Source of the DNA: Bacteroides intestinalis DSM 17393
GTDB taxonomy: Bacteria; Bacteroidota; Bacteroidia; Bacteroidales; Bacteroidaceae
Direction of reading: 5' to 3'
Assembly: GCF_000172175.1 (NCBI RefSeq)
Contig: NZ_ABJL02000007.1
Span: forward strand, 806,001 to 870,000
DNA: 64,000 bases
In this document: positions 1 through 8,892 of the stretch, in pieces
Layout: every line of letters begins with the position of its first letter
Numbering within the stretch: the first letter of the stretch is position 1
Notes under the pieces: generated by a model
What the model was told of the DNA's origin: nothing
The model's input: the letters and a program-made list of their open reading frames with translations, nothing else
Database searches by the model: none
Made by a program: the position numbers and the translations under genes

Positions 1-138
1 TTCCGTAACCGCGATTGGATGAAAAAAGATGCTTGTGGCGATTGTTCCTTCTTCCGTTATTGCGAGGGTAACGGGATGCATCTTCGTGATGAAAACGGTA
101 ATCTCCTGTTTTGTCATTCAAAGAGATTAGCTCCTTGA
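1..138 (+). CDS. Radical SAM/SPASM protein, C-terminal end (partial)
   Basis: Only the last 45 codons are in the window, reading from base 1 to a TGA at 136-138. The tail has the cysteine pattern CGDC (residues 12-15), C at 21 in 'RYCEGNG' and a last C in 'LLFCH'. This pattern is typical of the SPASM auxiliary iron-sulfur cluster domain at the end of radical SAM maturases and related proteins. The SAM-binding CX3CX2C motif lies outside the window, so the specific reaction cannot be named. It is followed by about 210 bp without a gene and a good promoter for the next gene, so it probably ends its own transcript. Confidence 0.6.
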   Translation, partial: FRNRDWMKKDACGDCSFFRYCEGNGMHLRDENGNLLFCHSKRLAP

Positions 139-286
139 TTTATTTTAGTAACGCTTAAAAATCGTTTGGTACATCAATGATAATTTATCTCCCATTTTAT
201 TATCGGCTATTACTAAATTATTTTTCTCCTATTGGGAAAAAATAAATCAGTCTATTCTTCCTCTTCGTATTTCTTTTGTTTTCCGA

Positions 287-316
287 TTGCAGGATTGCAT
301 AAAAGGTGTATATTTG
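287..316 (+). promoter_or_regulatory. Bacteroidota-type promoter for acyl-CoA synthetase/HTCS-1
   Basis: TTG at 287-289, a 19-bp spacer, and TATATTTG at 309-316 match the Bacteroides -33/-7 consensus exactly. The box lies 35 bp before the ATG at 351. The rest of the 139-350 gap is AT-rich and shows no gene. Confidence 0.7.
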
Positions 317-350
317 TGACATCGTATCCTGAACTTAAAGTGAATAAACT

Positions 351-2414
351 ATGATAACAAACCAATTGCTTCGTCCTGCCAGTATTGTAGTGGTGGGAGC
401 ATCCAATAATGTGCACAAGCCGGGAGGCGCCATCTTGCGTAATCTTATTAACGGTGGCTATACCGGAGAACTCCGTGCCGTAAACCCCAAAGAGACAGAA
501 GTACAAGGTGTAACAGCTTATGCCGATGTGAAGGATATTCCCGATACGGATATGGCTATACTTGCCATTTCGGCACAGATGTGTCCGGATGCTGTGGAGG
601 TGCTTGCTGCTGAAAAGCAGGTACGTGCGTTTATCATCCTTTCCGCCGGGTTTGGTGAGGAGACACATGAGGGTGCGTTGCTGGAAGACCGTATTCTGGA
701 AACGGTGAATAAGTATGGAGCTTCCCTGATAGGGCCGAATTGCATTGGACTGATGAATACCTGGCATCATAGTGTGTTCAGCCAACCCATCCCGCAACTG
801 CATCCACAAGGAGTCGATTTGATATCCAGTTCCGGTGCGACCGCCGTTTTCATTCTGGAGAGTGCCGTAACGAAAGGTTTGCAGTTCAACTCCGTCTGGT
901 CTGTGGGAAATGCGAAGCAGATAGGTGTGGAAGACGTATTGCAGTATATGGACGAGAACTTCCAGCCGGACAAAGATTCTAAAATCAAATTACTCTATAT
1001 CGAAAGTATCGGTGACCCCGACCGCCTGTTGTTCCATGCTTCTTCTTTAATTAAGAAAGGTTGTAAGATTGCCGCCATCAAGGCTGGCAGTAGTGAGAGC
1101 GGGAGCCGTGCGGCATCTTCGCATACAGGAGCCATTGCCAGTTCGGACTCGGCAGTGGAAGCTCTGTTCCGTAAAGCCGGTATTGTACGTTGCTACTCAC
1201 GCGAAGAGCTGACTACAGTAGGATGTATCTTTACCCTTCCGGAATTGAAAGGGAAGAACTTCGCTATCATTACTCATGCCGGAGGTCCGGGCGTTATGCT
1301 GACTGATGCATTGAGTAAAGGCGGACTGAATGTCCCTAAACTGGAAGGCCCGGTTGTAGATGAACTGAAAGGAAAACTCTTTCCCGGTGCGGCTGTAGGA
1401 AATCCGATTGATATCCTGGCTACGGGAACTCCCGATCATCTCCGGCTCTGTCTGGAATACTGCGAAGAGAAATTCGATACGATAGATGCCGTTCTGGCTA
1501 TTTTCGGTACGCCGGGACTGGTTACCATGTTCGAGATGTACGATGTGCTGCATGAGAAAATGCAGAGTTGCAGTAAACCTATCTTCCCCATTCTCCCTTC
1601 TATCAATACCGCCGGAGCAGAAGTTGCCGCTTTTCTTGCTAAAGGTCATGTGAACTTTGCTGATGAAGTGACGCTGGGCACAGCCTTGTCACGTATCATG
1701 AATGCTCCCCGCCCTGCTGCCAATGAGATCGAACTCTTTGGTGTGGATGTGCCGCGTATTCGCCGTATTATAGATTCTATTCCCGAAGACGGGTATATCC
1801 AGCCGCATTATGTGCAGGCGTTGCTTCATGCTGCCGGTATTCCTATCGTTGAAGAATTTGTGTCTTCTAATAAAGACGAAGTACTGGCCTTTGCCCGTCG
1901 TACAGGTTTCCCCGTGGTGGCAAAGGTTGTGGGGCCTGTTCATAAATCCGACGTCGGTGGCGTAGTGCTTAATATAAAAGGAGAACAGCATCTGGCGTTT
2001 GAATTTGAACGTATGATGCAAATTCCCGAAGTGACGGGGATACTGGTACAACCTATGCTGGCAGGTACGGAACTTTTTGTAGGTGCCAAGTATGAAGCTA
2101 AATTCGGTCATGTGGTGCTCTGCGGTTTGGGTGGTATCTTTGTGGAAGTGCTGAAAGACGTTTCTTCTGGTTTGGCACCACTTTCGTACGAAGAGGCTTA
2201 CTCTATGATTCATTCTCTCCGCGCTTACAAGATTATCAAGGGAACGCGCGGACAGAAAGGGGTGAATGAAGATAAGTTTGCTGAGATTATCGTACGCCTC
2301 TCCACTTTGCTACGCTTTGCTACAGAGATTAAAGAAATGGATATTAATCCGCTTTTGGCTACGGAGAAACATGTGATTGCAGTGGATGCCCGTATCCGGA
2401 TAGAAAAGAAGTAG
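351..2414 (+). CDS. ADP-forming acetate/acyl-CoA ligase, fused alpha-beta form
   Basis: 687 aa cytosolic enzyme that interconverts acyl-CoA + ADP + Pi with acid + CoA + ATP. The N-terminus has the CoA-binding Rossmann motif 'VVVGASNNVHKPGG' (about residues 13-26). The middle has the succinyl-CoA ligase-like domain with the phospho-histidine context 'ASSHTGAIA'. The C-terminal 220 residues form an ATP-grasp domain ('VAKVVGPVHKSDVGGV', 'VQPMLAGTELFVGA', 'EMDINPLL'). Length and order fit fused ACD-type synthetases. HTCS-1 starts only 18 bp downstream, so the two are probably co-transcribed, which is unusual for a fermentation enzyme. Exact acyl substrate unknown. Confidence 0.88.
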   Translation: MITNQLLRPASIVVVGASNNVHKPGGAILRNLINGGYTGELRAVNPKETEVQGVTAYADVKDIPDTDMAILAISAQMCPDAVEVLAAEKQVRAFIILSAGFGEETHEGALLEDRILETVNKYGASLIGPNCIGLMNTWHHSVFSQPIPQLHPQGVDLISSSGATAVFILESAVTKGLQFNSVWSVGNAKQIGVEDVLQYMDENFQPDKDSKIKLLYIESIGDPDRLLFHASSLIKKGCKIAAIKAGSSESGSRAASSHTGAIASSDSAVEALFRKAGIVRCYSREELTTVGCIFTLPELKGKNFAIITHAGGPGVMLTDALSKGGLNVPKLEGPVVDELKGKLFPGAAVGNPIDILATGTPDHLRLCLEYCEEKFDTIDAVLAIFGTPGLVTMFEMYDVLHEKMQSCSKPIFPILPSINTAGAEVAAFLAKGHVNFADEVTLGTALSRIMNAPRPAANEIELFGVDVPRIRRIIDSIPEDGYIQPHYVQALLHAAGIPIVEEFVSSNKDEVLAFARRTGFPVVAKVVGPVHKSDVGGVVLNIKGEQHLAFEFERMMQIPEVTGILVQPMLAGTELFVGAKYEAKFGHVVLCGLGGIFVEVLKDVSSGLAPLSYEEAYSMIHSLRAYKIIKGTRGQKGVNEDKFAEIIVRLSTLLRFATEIKEMDINPLLATEKHVIAVDARIRIEKK

Positions 2415-2432
2415 CTCGTAACTTGAATTCAT

Positions 2433-5400
2433 ATGAAACAGCGTATCCTGATGTTCCTCATTTGTCTGATGCAGCTTCCCCCGCTTTTTTCGGAAAGCAT
2501 GGATCGTTTTTTCAGCCAGTACAACTTTAAGTTTATTACTGAAACTGCAGGGTTACCCTATAGTTTTGTGAGTGATATCTTCAAGGACTCCGAAGGATAT
2601 GTATGGGTTGCTACGCATTACGGAATAGGTCGCTATGACGGTTATCAATTCCTGAACTATGGCACTCAAACGGAACCGATATGTCTCAAGAACGACTTTG
2701 TTCATAAGGTCTGCGAAGATAACTTCCGGCGCCTTTGGATAGCCTCCGAGGGTGGCATTGACATTCTCAGCCTGGATACTTATGCTTTGGTGGAGTTGTC
2801 TGTTCCCTCAGACAGTCCGCTACAAAAGTTGATGAATGAAAACGTAAGTACGGTTTACAAAGACAAGCAAGGTGATGTCTGGATTTCCGCTAACAAGGAT
2901 TTGTGGTGTATAGAGCTGGATACCGAAGGAGCTATAAAGAATTACTATCATCTGGAGAGTGAGTGTGCTTCTCCGGTGCATGCTGTCACCGATCTGGGGT
3001 GGACCGTTTGTGCAGGTATTGACAATGAAGTGTGCCGCATCACGAAACATGAAGGACACCTCCTGAAAGTGGAGAAACTGTCTGACAGCCTGGTTTCTTT
3101 CAGTGAAGATTGGCGGATCTCCTGTATGCAGGTAGACGGCGATTTGTTGTGGATTGGCTCTAACCGTGGCTTATTCAAATACCACCATGCCGGGCAAAGT
3201 CTGAAACGCTATCGTTACTCCACCCACCGCCCCGGGATGTTGAGCCAGGCTTATATAACGGATATCAAACTGACGGAACGGGGACACCTGATTGTATCCA
3301 CCCTTAACGGACTGAATGTCTATGATAAAGACACGGATACTTTCTCGTTCATTCGTCAGACCAGTGAACGAGTGGGAGTTACCATCAACTGCAATGCCAT
3401 CAACTGCCTGTTTACCGATGGTGAGACCATTTGGCTGGGTACTGAAACCGGTGGCATCAACCTGCTTTCTCCGAAGCGGCTTCAGACAAAACTGTGGACG
3501 TGTGGGAGTGCGGATACCGAAAACGATGCCCCTACGCCTGTGAATGCGGTGGATGAAGACAAAAACGGAAATCTTTGGGTTGCCCTGGTAGAGCGCGGTT
3601 TGTTGAAGTGGAATGAAGATAGTAAATCTTGTGTCCACCACCTCTTTTCTCCTAATGACATAACCTCTGTCAGCAACAATACCTTGATGGGTATCCTGAT
3701 AGACTCCGATAACCGCCTGTGGGCATATACTTGGGGTGTGGGGATTAATGGGATCGACCTGAATATCCCCAATAACCGTACCTTCAAACGCTATACCCGC
3801 GAGAATATTCCTGAATTGGAAGGCGATTTTATCAACAGTGCCTGTGAAGATGTGATTAATCATGGAATATGGTTCGGTTCCACGCGCGGAGTACACTTCT
3901 ACGACAAGCGGAAGGATACTTTCGTTCGTGTACTGTTCGATCAGTCTGATAATGAGTTTGAGGCCATCTATGCTTTACTGATTGACAGCAAGAAACGCCT
4001 CTGGGTAGGTACTACACAAGGTGTCTTTATCGTGGACCTTGCTTCTTTTGCCAAGTCGAATAAACGTTTTGATTATAAGTATCTCAAGTATAAACTGGAT
4101 AATCCGCAGTCCACTCAACTGGAAAAGATCAACAGTATTCTGGAAGACAAAAACGGTACCATCTGGCTGGGTGGTAATGGAAGCGGCTTGTATCAGTTGA
4201 CGAGTGACAAGAATAATCATTTTGTATTCAGAAACTATACGACGCGCCACGGGCTGCCTAATAATACCATTATCGGCATGGCGGAAGACGGACAGGGAAA
4301 CTTGTGGCTGACTACGAACGATGGAGTATCCCGGTTGAATATCCAGTCAATGACATTCAGCAACTATACGCAGGCCGATGGATTGCCTGCTACCCAGTTT
4401 TATTGGAATGGTATCCATTACTCGGAAAGGCATGATTTTATTTATATGGCAACCATAGACGGACTGGTTATTATCCACCCTGACGATGAGGCTTCACAGC
4501 CTGCGGATTCGCATGTGAAACTTTCTTCCCTGGCCATTGGTGGAAATATGATTTATCCTTCCAGTGGTGATTATCTGAAAAAAAATATCACTCTTGCTTC
4601 TGGTATTTTTCTGCATGAACGGGAGAACCGTTTCTCCATAGGTTTTACTACGCAGAATTATGGAAACAGTAGCCGTATCCGTTTTGCTTATCGTCTGCAG
4701 GGGTACGAGGAGGAATGGAACGAAACTCAGCCGGGTGATGGCATGGCCCGGTATACGGCTGTTCCGCCGGGAAACTATACATTGCAGGTTCGTGCAACGG
4801 ATGAGCTGGGACGTTGGTCGGAAGAAACGACCGAAATAAAAGTCGGAATCACGCCTTATTTTTATAAGTCCGGTTGGTTCTACCTGCTTCTTGCCATAGC
4901 CATTTGCTTTGCTATCTATTTATTCTATAAGCGCAAGACCCGGAGCTATCGTGAACAGAAAGCACGACTGGAAAAGGAAGTGGAACTGCGTACGCAGGAA
5001 CTGGCTGTCCAAAACAAGCAATTGGAGACCATGGCCCAACACGTGAAAGAGATTACGGAAGAGAAGATTGCCTTCTTTACAAATATCACGCATGAGTTCC
5101 GCACTCCGGTTACATTGATTCACGGTCCCATTGAGCATGCCCTGAAGGAGACACAGGACGAGGCGGTGAAGGCACAGTTACAGATAGCTGAACGGAATTC
5201 ACGGTATTTGCTCTCCCTAGTCAATGAACTGATGGACTTCCGAAAACTGGACATCGATAAAGTGGTGTTGGATAAGCGCTCCTCGAATTTTGTCGAGTTC
5301 TTATCTGAGTTGCTGATACCTTTCAGGGTTTTTGCAAAGGAGAGGCAGATTGATATATGCACTTATTTCCGATTGGAGAATCCTTTCCTGATGATTGATC

Positions 5401-6608
5401 CCGGATATATGCGTAAGGTGCTGGTTAATCTGGTTTCGAATGCCATTAAGTTTACGCCCGATGGTGGTCGCATTGATATATTTGTGGCATCCATTAAGGG
5501 TGAAGGCGGAGAGAAGTTGCTCTATATGAATGTATGTGATACGGGACACGGTATTGTGACAGAAGACATGGAGAAGATTTTCGACCGTTTCTATCAATCT
5601 AAGAAGAGTATGAAATATCCGGTTTACGGGCAGAGTGGTACGGGTATCGGTCTTTTCCTGTGTAAACGGATTGTATACTTGCATGGGGGAGAAATTTTTG
5701 CCCGTAATAATCCCGGGCGAGGGGCTTCATTCCGTATGTTGATGCCGTTGGTTTCCGGTGAACAAGTGGGAACAAGAGGAGAAATAGTGGAAGATCCCGG
5801 TACTGTATACCTGCCGGATACCTTACAGCCGGAAGATACACAGAAGAAAGAGACCATCTTGATTGTGGAAGATAATAAGGATATGCGCTCGTATATCCGT
5901 ACGTTGCTTGTAGGCGATTACCGTTTGTTTGAGGCAGGCGACGGGCAGGAAGCTCTTGAAATAGTTCAGAAGCATACGATAGATTTAATAGTTAGCGACC
6001 TGATGATGCCTGTGATGGATGGTATGGAGTTGTCCCGCCGCATCAAGGAGAATCTGGCCACTTCGCATATTCCGTTCCTTATGCTTACGGCACTTCGCTC
6101 GGATGTGCAGGAAAAGAGGAGCTTCGAAATAGGCGTGGACGAGTATCTCTGTAAGCCTTTCGATGAAGAAGTGCTCCGGCTTCGTATTCGCAATATCCTG
6201 AATTTACGGAGGAAATATAAGAAGATGTTCTCATCCAGCAGCAATGTGGAAGAGCTGCATGTAAAGGAAGAGTCGCGGGACAAGACATTCATTACGAATG
6301 CCGTCAACCTGATGAAGGAGCACTATGCCGATGCGGAATATAACCTGGAACGTTTTGTGCGTGATATGGGATATAGCAAGACGCTCGTCAACAAGAAAAT
6401 GCAGGACCTCACAGGGCAACCTATCGGACAGTTTATGAAGAATTACCGTCTGAACGTGGCGCAACGGATTATACAGGAAGGATCTGGAGACATCAATGTT
6501 TCGGAGATAGCATACGCTGTAGGTTTTAATGACCCGAAGTACTTCACTAAGTGCTTCAAAGAGTTCTTTGGGTATTTACCGAGTTCGAAACTGGGAAAGA
6601 AGGGGTAA
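2433..6608 (+). CDS. Hybrid two-component system regulator HTCS-1
   Basis: 1391 aa one-piece sensor-regulator. In order: signal peptide (1-20); periplasmic two-bladed propeller with many 'GxLWLGT'-type repeats (about 25-720); Y_Y_Y domain (about 730-805, 'VPPGNYTLQVRA'); one membrane helix (about 810-830); histidine kinase with phospho-acceptor H887 in 'NITHEFRTP'; ATPase with 'DTGHGI' and 'GTGIGLF'; receiver with phospho-acceptor D1189 in 'VSDLMMPVMDG'; C-terminal AraC HTH (about 1290-1391). Members sense glycan fragments in the periplasm and activate nearby PUL promoters. All catalytic residues are present. The GH89 operon starts 91 bp downstream. A paired direct-repeat operator lies before both GH89 (6624-6682) and susC (23787-23845); assigning it to this protein is inference. 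Confidence 0.93.
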   Translation: MKQRILMFLICLMQLPPLFSESMDRFFSQYNFKFITETAGLPYSFVSDIFKDSEGYVWVATHYGIGRYDGYQFLNYGTQTEPICLKNDFVHKVCEDNFRRLWIASEGGIDILSLDTYALVELSVPSDSPLQKLMNENVSTVYKDKQGDVWISANKDLWCIELDTEGAIKNYYHLESECASPVHAVTDLGWTVCAGIDNEVCRITKHEGHLLKVEKLSDSLVSFSEDWRISCMQVDGDLLWIGSNRGLFKYHHAGQSLKRYRYSTHRPGMLSQAYITDIKLTERGHLIVSTLNGLNVYDKDTDTFSFIRQTSERVGVTINCNAINCLFTDGETIWLGTETGGINLLSPKRLQTKLWTCGSADTENDAPTPVNAVDEDKNGNLWVALVERGLLKWNEDSKSCVHHLFSPNDITSVSNNTLMGILIDSDNRLWAYTWGVGINGIDLNIPNNRTFKRYTRENIPELEGDFINSACEDVINHGIWFGSTRGVHFYDKRKDTFVRVLFDQSDNEFEAIYALLIDSKKRLWVGTTQGVFIVDLASFAKSNKRFDYKYLKYKLDNPQSTQLEKINSILEDKNGTIWLGGNGSGLYQLTSDKNNHFVFRNYTTRHGLPNNTIIGMAEDGQGNLWLTTNDGVSRLNIQSMTFSNYTQADGLPATQFYWNGIHYSERHDFIYMATIDGLVIIHPDDEASQPADSHVKLSSLAIGGNMIYPSSGDYLKKNITLASGIFLHERENRFSIGFTTQNYGNSSRIRFAYRLQGYEEEWNETQPGDGMARYTAVPPGNYTLQVRATDELGRWSEETTEIKVGITPYFYKSGWFYLLLAIAICFAIYLFYKRKTRSYREQKARLEKEVELRTQELAVQNKQLETMAQHVKEITEEKIAFFTNITHEFRTPVTLIHGPIEHALKETQDEAVKAQLQIAERNSRYLLSLVNELMDFRKLDIDKVVLDKRSSNFVEFLSELLIPFRVFAKERQIDICTYFRLENPFLMIDPGYMRKVLVNLVSNAIKFTPDGGRIDIFVASIKGEGGEKLLYMNVCDTGHGIVTEDMEKIFDRFYQSKKSMKYPVYGQSGTGIGLFLCKRIVYLHGGEIFARNNPGRGASFRMLMPLVSGEQVGTRGEIVEDPGTVYLPDTLQPEDTQKKETILIVEDNKDMRSYIRTLLVGDYRLFEAGDGQEALEIVQKHTIDLIVSDLMMPVMDGMELSRRIKENLATSHIPFLMLTALRSDVQEKRSFEIGVDEYLCKPFDEEVLRLRIRNILNLRRKYKKMFSSSSNVEELHVKEESRDKTFITNAVNLMKEHYADAEYNLERFVRDMGYSKTLVNKKMQDLTGQPIGQFMKNYRLNVAQRIIQEGSGDINVSEIAYAVGFNDPKYFTKCFKEFFGYLPSSKLGKKG

Positions 6609-6623
6609 GGTAGCTCGTTTACT

Positions 6624-6682
6624 ATATTCGTCCCAAACTTTTCTATTTTCTCCTTATATAATAAAATAAACGCCTACTTTTG
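6624..6682 (+). promoter_or_regulatory. GH89 operon promoter with paired HTCS-type half-sites
   Basis: TACTTTTG (-7 box) at 6675-6682. Upstream lie ATTTTCTCCTT at 6645-6655 and a weaker copy ATATTCGTCCC at 6624-6634, 21 bp apart, with 19 bp between the proximal copy and the -7 box. The susC promoter at 23787-23845 has the same geometry with perfect copies of ATTTTCCCCCT. There is no -33 TTG, as expected for an activator-dependent promoter. Confidence 0.55.
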
Positions 6683-6699
6683 CACATCACCCAGAAGTA

Positions 6700-8871
6700 A
6701 TGAATACCATGAAAACCAAACTCTATTTAGTTATTTTGTTAGTAGTAGGCTTGTCTACTTATTTATCTGCCAACCCTGTTAATGGCTTGCTTGAAAGAAT
6801 TGATAAGGGAGCATCTAAGAAATTTGTTATTGAACTCAATAAAGGTGCGGACGACTTTTTTGAACTGGATCAGAAAGGTAGTAAAGTTGTTGTCCGTGGT
6901 AATAACTATGTGAATATAGCGACAGGTATCAACTGGTATCTGAAATATTATGCCGGTATCCAGCTATCATGGAACGGTATGCAGGCATCGCTCCCCGTGG
7001 TACTTCCTCCCGTTACTCGGAAAGAGCGTCACGAAACGTCCCTCTCACTTCGTTATGATTTCAACTATTGCACCTACTCTTATACGATGGCTTTCTGGGA
7101 TTGGGAGCGCTGGGAGAAAGAAATAGACTGGATGGCTCTGCATGGCATCAATCTTCCTTTGGCCGCTGTAGGGCAGGAGTGTATCTGGTTCAATATGCTC
7201 CAAAAACTGGGATATTCCAAAGAAGAAATAAACAGCTTTATAGCCGGCCCCGCCTTCCTGGCTTGGTGGGCCATGAATAATCTGGAAGGATGGGGCGGCC
7301 CCAATCCGGACTCTTGGTATGCACAGCAGGAAGCTCTGCAGAAGAAAATATTGAAGCGCATGCGTGAGTATGGCATTAAACCTGTATTTCCGGGATATTC
7401 CGGAATGGTTCCGCATGATGCTGACGAGAAGTTGGGACTGAACCTGACCAAGTCCGATCTGTGGAATGGCTTTACCCGTCCGGCTTTCTTGCAGCCCACT
7501 GATGCTCGTTTTGCCGAGATAGCCGATTTGTATTACCGGGAGCAGGAGAAGCTTTTCGGCAAGGCCGATTATTACTCTATGGACCCCTTTCACGAAGCAG
7601 AAAATGCCGCTTCGGTAGATTTCGATGCAGCCGGAAAGGCCATCATGACGGCTATGAAGAAAGTGAATCCGAAAGCCACCTGGGTAGTACAGGGTTGGAC
7701 GGAGAATCCTCGCCCTGAAATGATAAAGAATATGCAGAACGGAGATCTGCTGATACTGGACTTGTTCAGTGAATGTCGCCCTATGTGGGGAATCCCTTCC
7801 ATTTGGAAGCGCGACAAAGGTTATGAGCAGCACGACTGGCTTTTCTGTATGTTGCTCAATTTCGGCGGCAATGTCGGTCTGCACGGTCGCATGGATCAGT
7901 TGCTCAACAACTTCTATCTGACAAAGAACAACCCGTTGGCAACTCATCTGAAAGGTATCGGTCTCACCATGGAAGGCTCAGAGAATAACGCCATGATGTT
8001 CGAACTGATGTGCGAACTGCCTTGGCGCCCGGAGAAATTCACGAAAGAGGAATGGCTGAAAGATTATCTCTTTGCCCGTTACGGTGTGCGCGACGAGAAG
8101 ATAGAACAGGCATGGACTCTGCTTGCCAATACTATTTATAACTGCCCCTTCGGAAATAATCAGCAAGGCCCTCATGAATCTATCTTCTGTGGACGTCCTT
8201 CGCTGAATAACTTTCAGGCATCGAGCTGGTCGAAGATGAAGAACTATTACGACCCCACTGTTACGGAAGAAGCTGCCCGGCTGATGCTGGAGGTAGCCGA
8301 TAAATATCGTGGTAATAATAACTTTGAATATGACTTAGTAGATATTGTTCGCCAGTCCCTTTCGGATAAAGGGCGCATTGTTTATAACCGTACCATTGCC
8401 GACTTCAAGAGCTTTGATAAACGCAGTTTTGCCCGTGACTCCCGGAAATTCCTGGATATACTGCTGTTGCAGGATAAATTGTTGGGTACACGCAGTGAGT
8501 TTCGTGTAGGTCGCTGGATAGAGCAGGCACGCAAGTTGGGCACTACTCCCGAAGAAAAAGACTTGTACGAATGGAATGCCCGTGTACAGATAACTACTTG
8601 GGGCAATCGTGTTTGTGCTGACGACGGCGGTCTGCGCGACTATGCCCATAAGGAATGGAACGGCATTCTGCGCGATTTTTACTATAAACGTTGGGCGGCT
8701 TATTGGCAAACCCTCCAAGACCAACTGGATGGTAAACCCGAAGTGAAATTGGATTATTATGCAATGGAAGAACCCTGGACATTGGCGAAGAATCCGTATG
8801 GTTCAACTTCCGAAGGAAACTGTGTGGATGTGGCAAAGGAAGCATTTGAGAAAGTGTTTGAGAATGAGTGA
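6700..8871 (+). CDS. GH89 alpha-N-acetylglucosaminidase (NAGLU family)
   Basis: 723 aa secreted enzyme, related to human lysosomal NAGLU, that removes terminal alpha-linked GlcNAc. Signal peptide at 1-24 (hydrophobic core after MKTK). NAGLU N-terminal domain at about 25-115, catalytic TIM barrel (about 120-450) and C-terminal helical domain. Characteristic stretches are 'WEKEIDWMALHGINLPLA', 'SMDPFHE' (E299) and 'GLTMEGSENN' (E425); by family pattern E299 and E425 are the best acid/nucleophile candidates. ATG 6700 or 6709 both precede the signal peptide. It is the first gene of an operon with the acetyltransferase (starts about 20 bp on), GH92, GH28 and a phosphatase. Likely substrates are heparan-type, mucin-cap or similar alpha-GlcNAc; the sequence does not decide between them. 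Confidence 0.92.
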   Translation: MNTMKTKLYLVILLVVGLSTYLSANPVNGLLERIDKGASKKFVIELNKGADDFFELDQKGSKVVVRGNNYVNIATGINWYLKYYAGIQLSWNGMQASLPVVLPPVTRKERHETSLSLRYDFNYCTYSYTMAFWDWERWEKEIDWMALHGINLPLAAVGQECIWFNMLQKLGYSKEEINSFIAGPAFLAWWAMNNLEGWGGPNPDSWYAQQEALQKKILKRMREYGIKPVFPGYSGMVPHDADEKLGLNLTKSDLWNGFTRPAFLQPTDARFAEIADLYYREQEKLFGKADYYSMDPFHEAENAASVDFDAAGKAIMTAMKKVNPKATWVVQGWTENPRPEMIKNMQNGDLLILDLFSECRPMWGIPSIWKRDKGYEQHDWLFCMLLNFGGNVGLHGRMDQLLNNFYLTKNNPLATHLKGIGLTMEGSENNAMMFELMCELPWRPEKFTKEEWLKDYLFARYGVRDEKIEQAWTLLANTIYNCPFGNNQQGPHESIFCGRPSLNNFQASSWSKMKNYYDPTVTEEAARLMLEVADKYRGNNNFEYDLVDIVRQSLSDKGRIVYNRTIADFKSFDKRSFARDSRKFLDILLLQDKLLGTRSEFRVGRWIEQARKLGTTPEEKDLYEWNARVQITTWGNRVCADDGGLRDYAHKEWNGILRDFYYKRWAAYWQTLQDQLDGKPEVKLDYYAMEEPWTLAKNPYGSTSEGNCVDVAKEAFEKVFENE

Positions 8872-8892
8872 TTAGTGATTAACACCCTACAG

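Noticed and set aside
254..289. ATTTTCC-like elements before the acyl-CoA ligase promoter as an HTCS-1 autoregulatory site
   Set aside because: Similarity is partial and the spacing (24 bp between copies, off by one to the -7 box) does not match the exact geometry of the two supported operators; the promoter also has a normal -33 TTG.
7045..7947. Long antisense frame inside the GH89 gene
   Set aside because: The + strand encodes a complete GH89 with catalytic motifs; the antisense product has no family features. The same reasoning applies to other long antisense frames, e.g. 3171-3896, 10472-11242 and 30078-31145.
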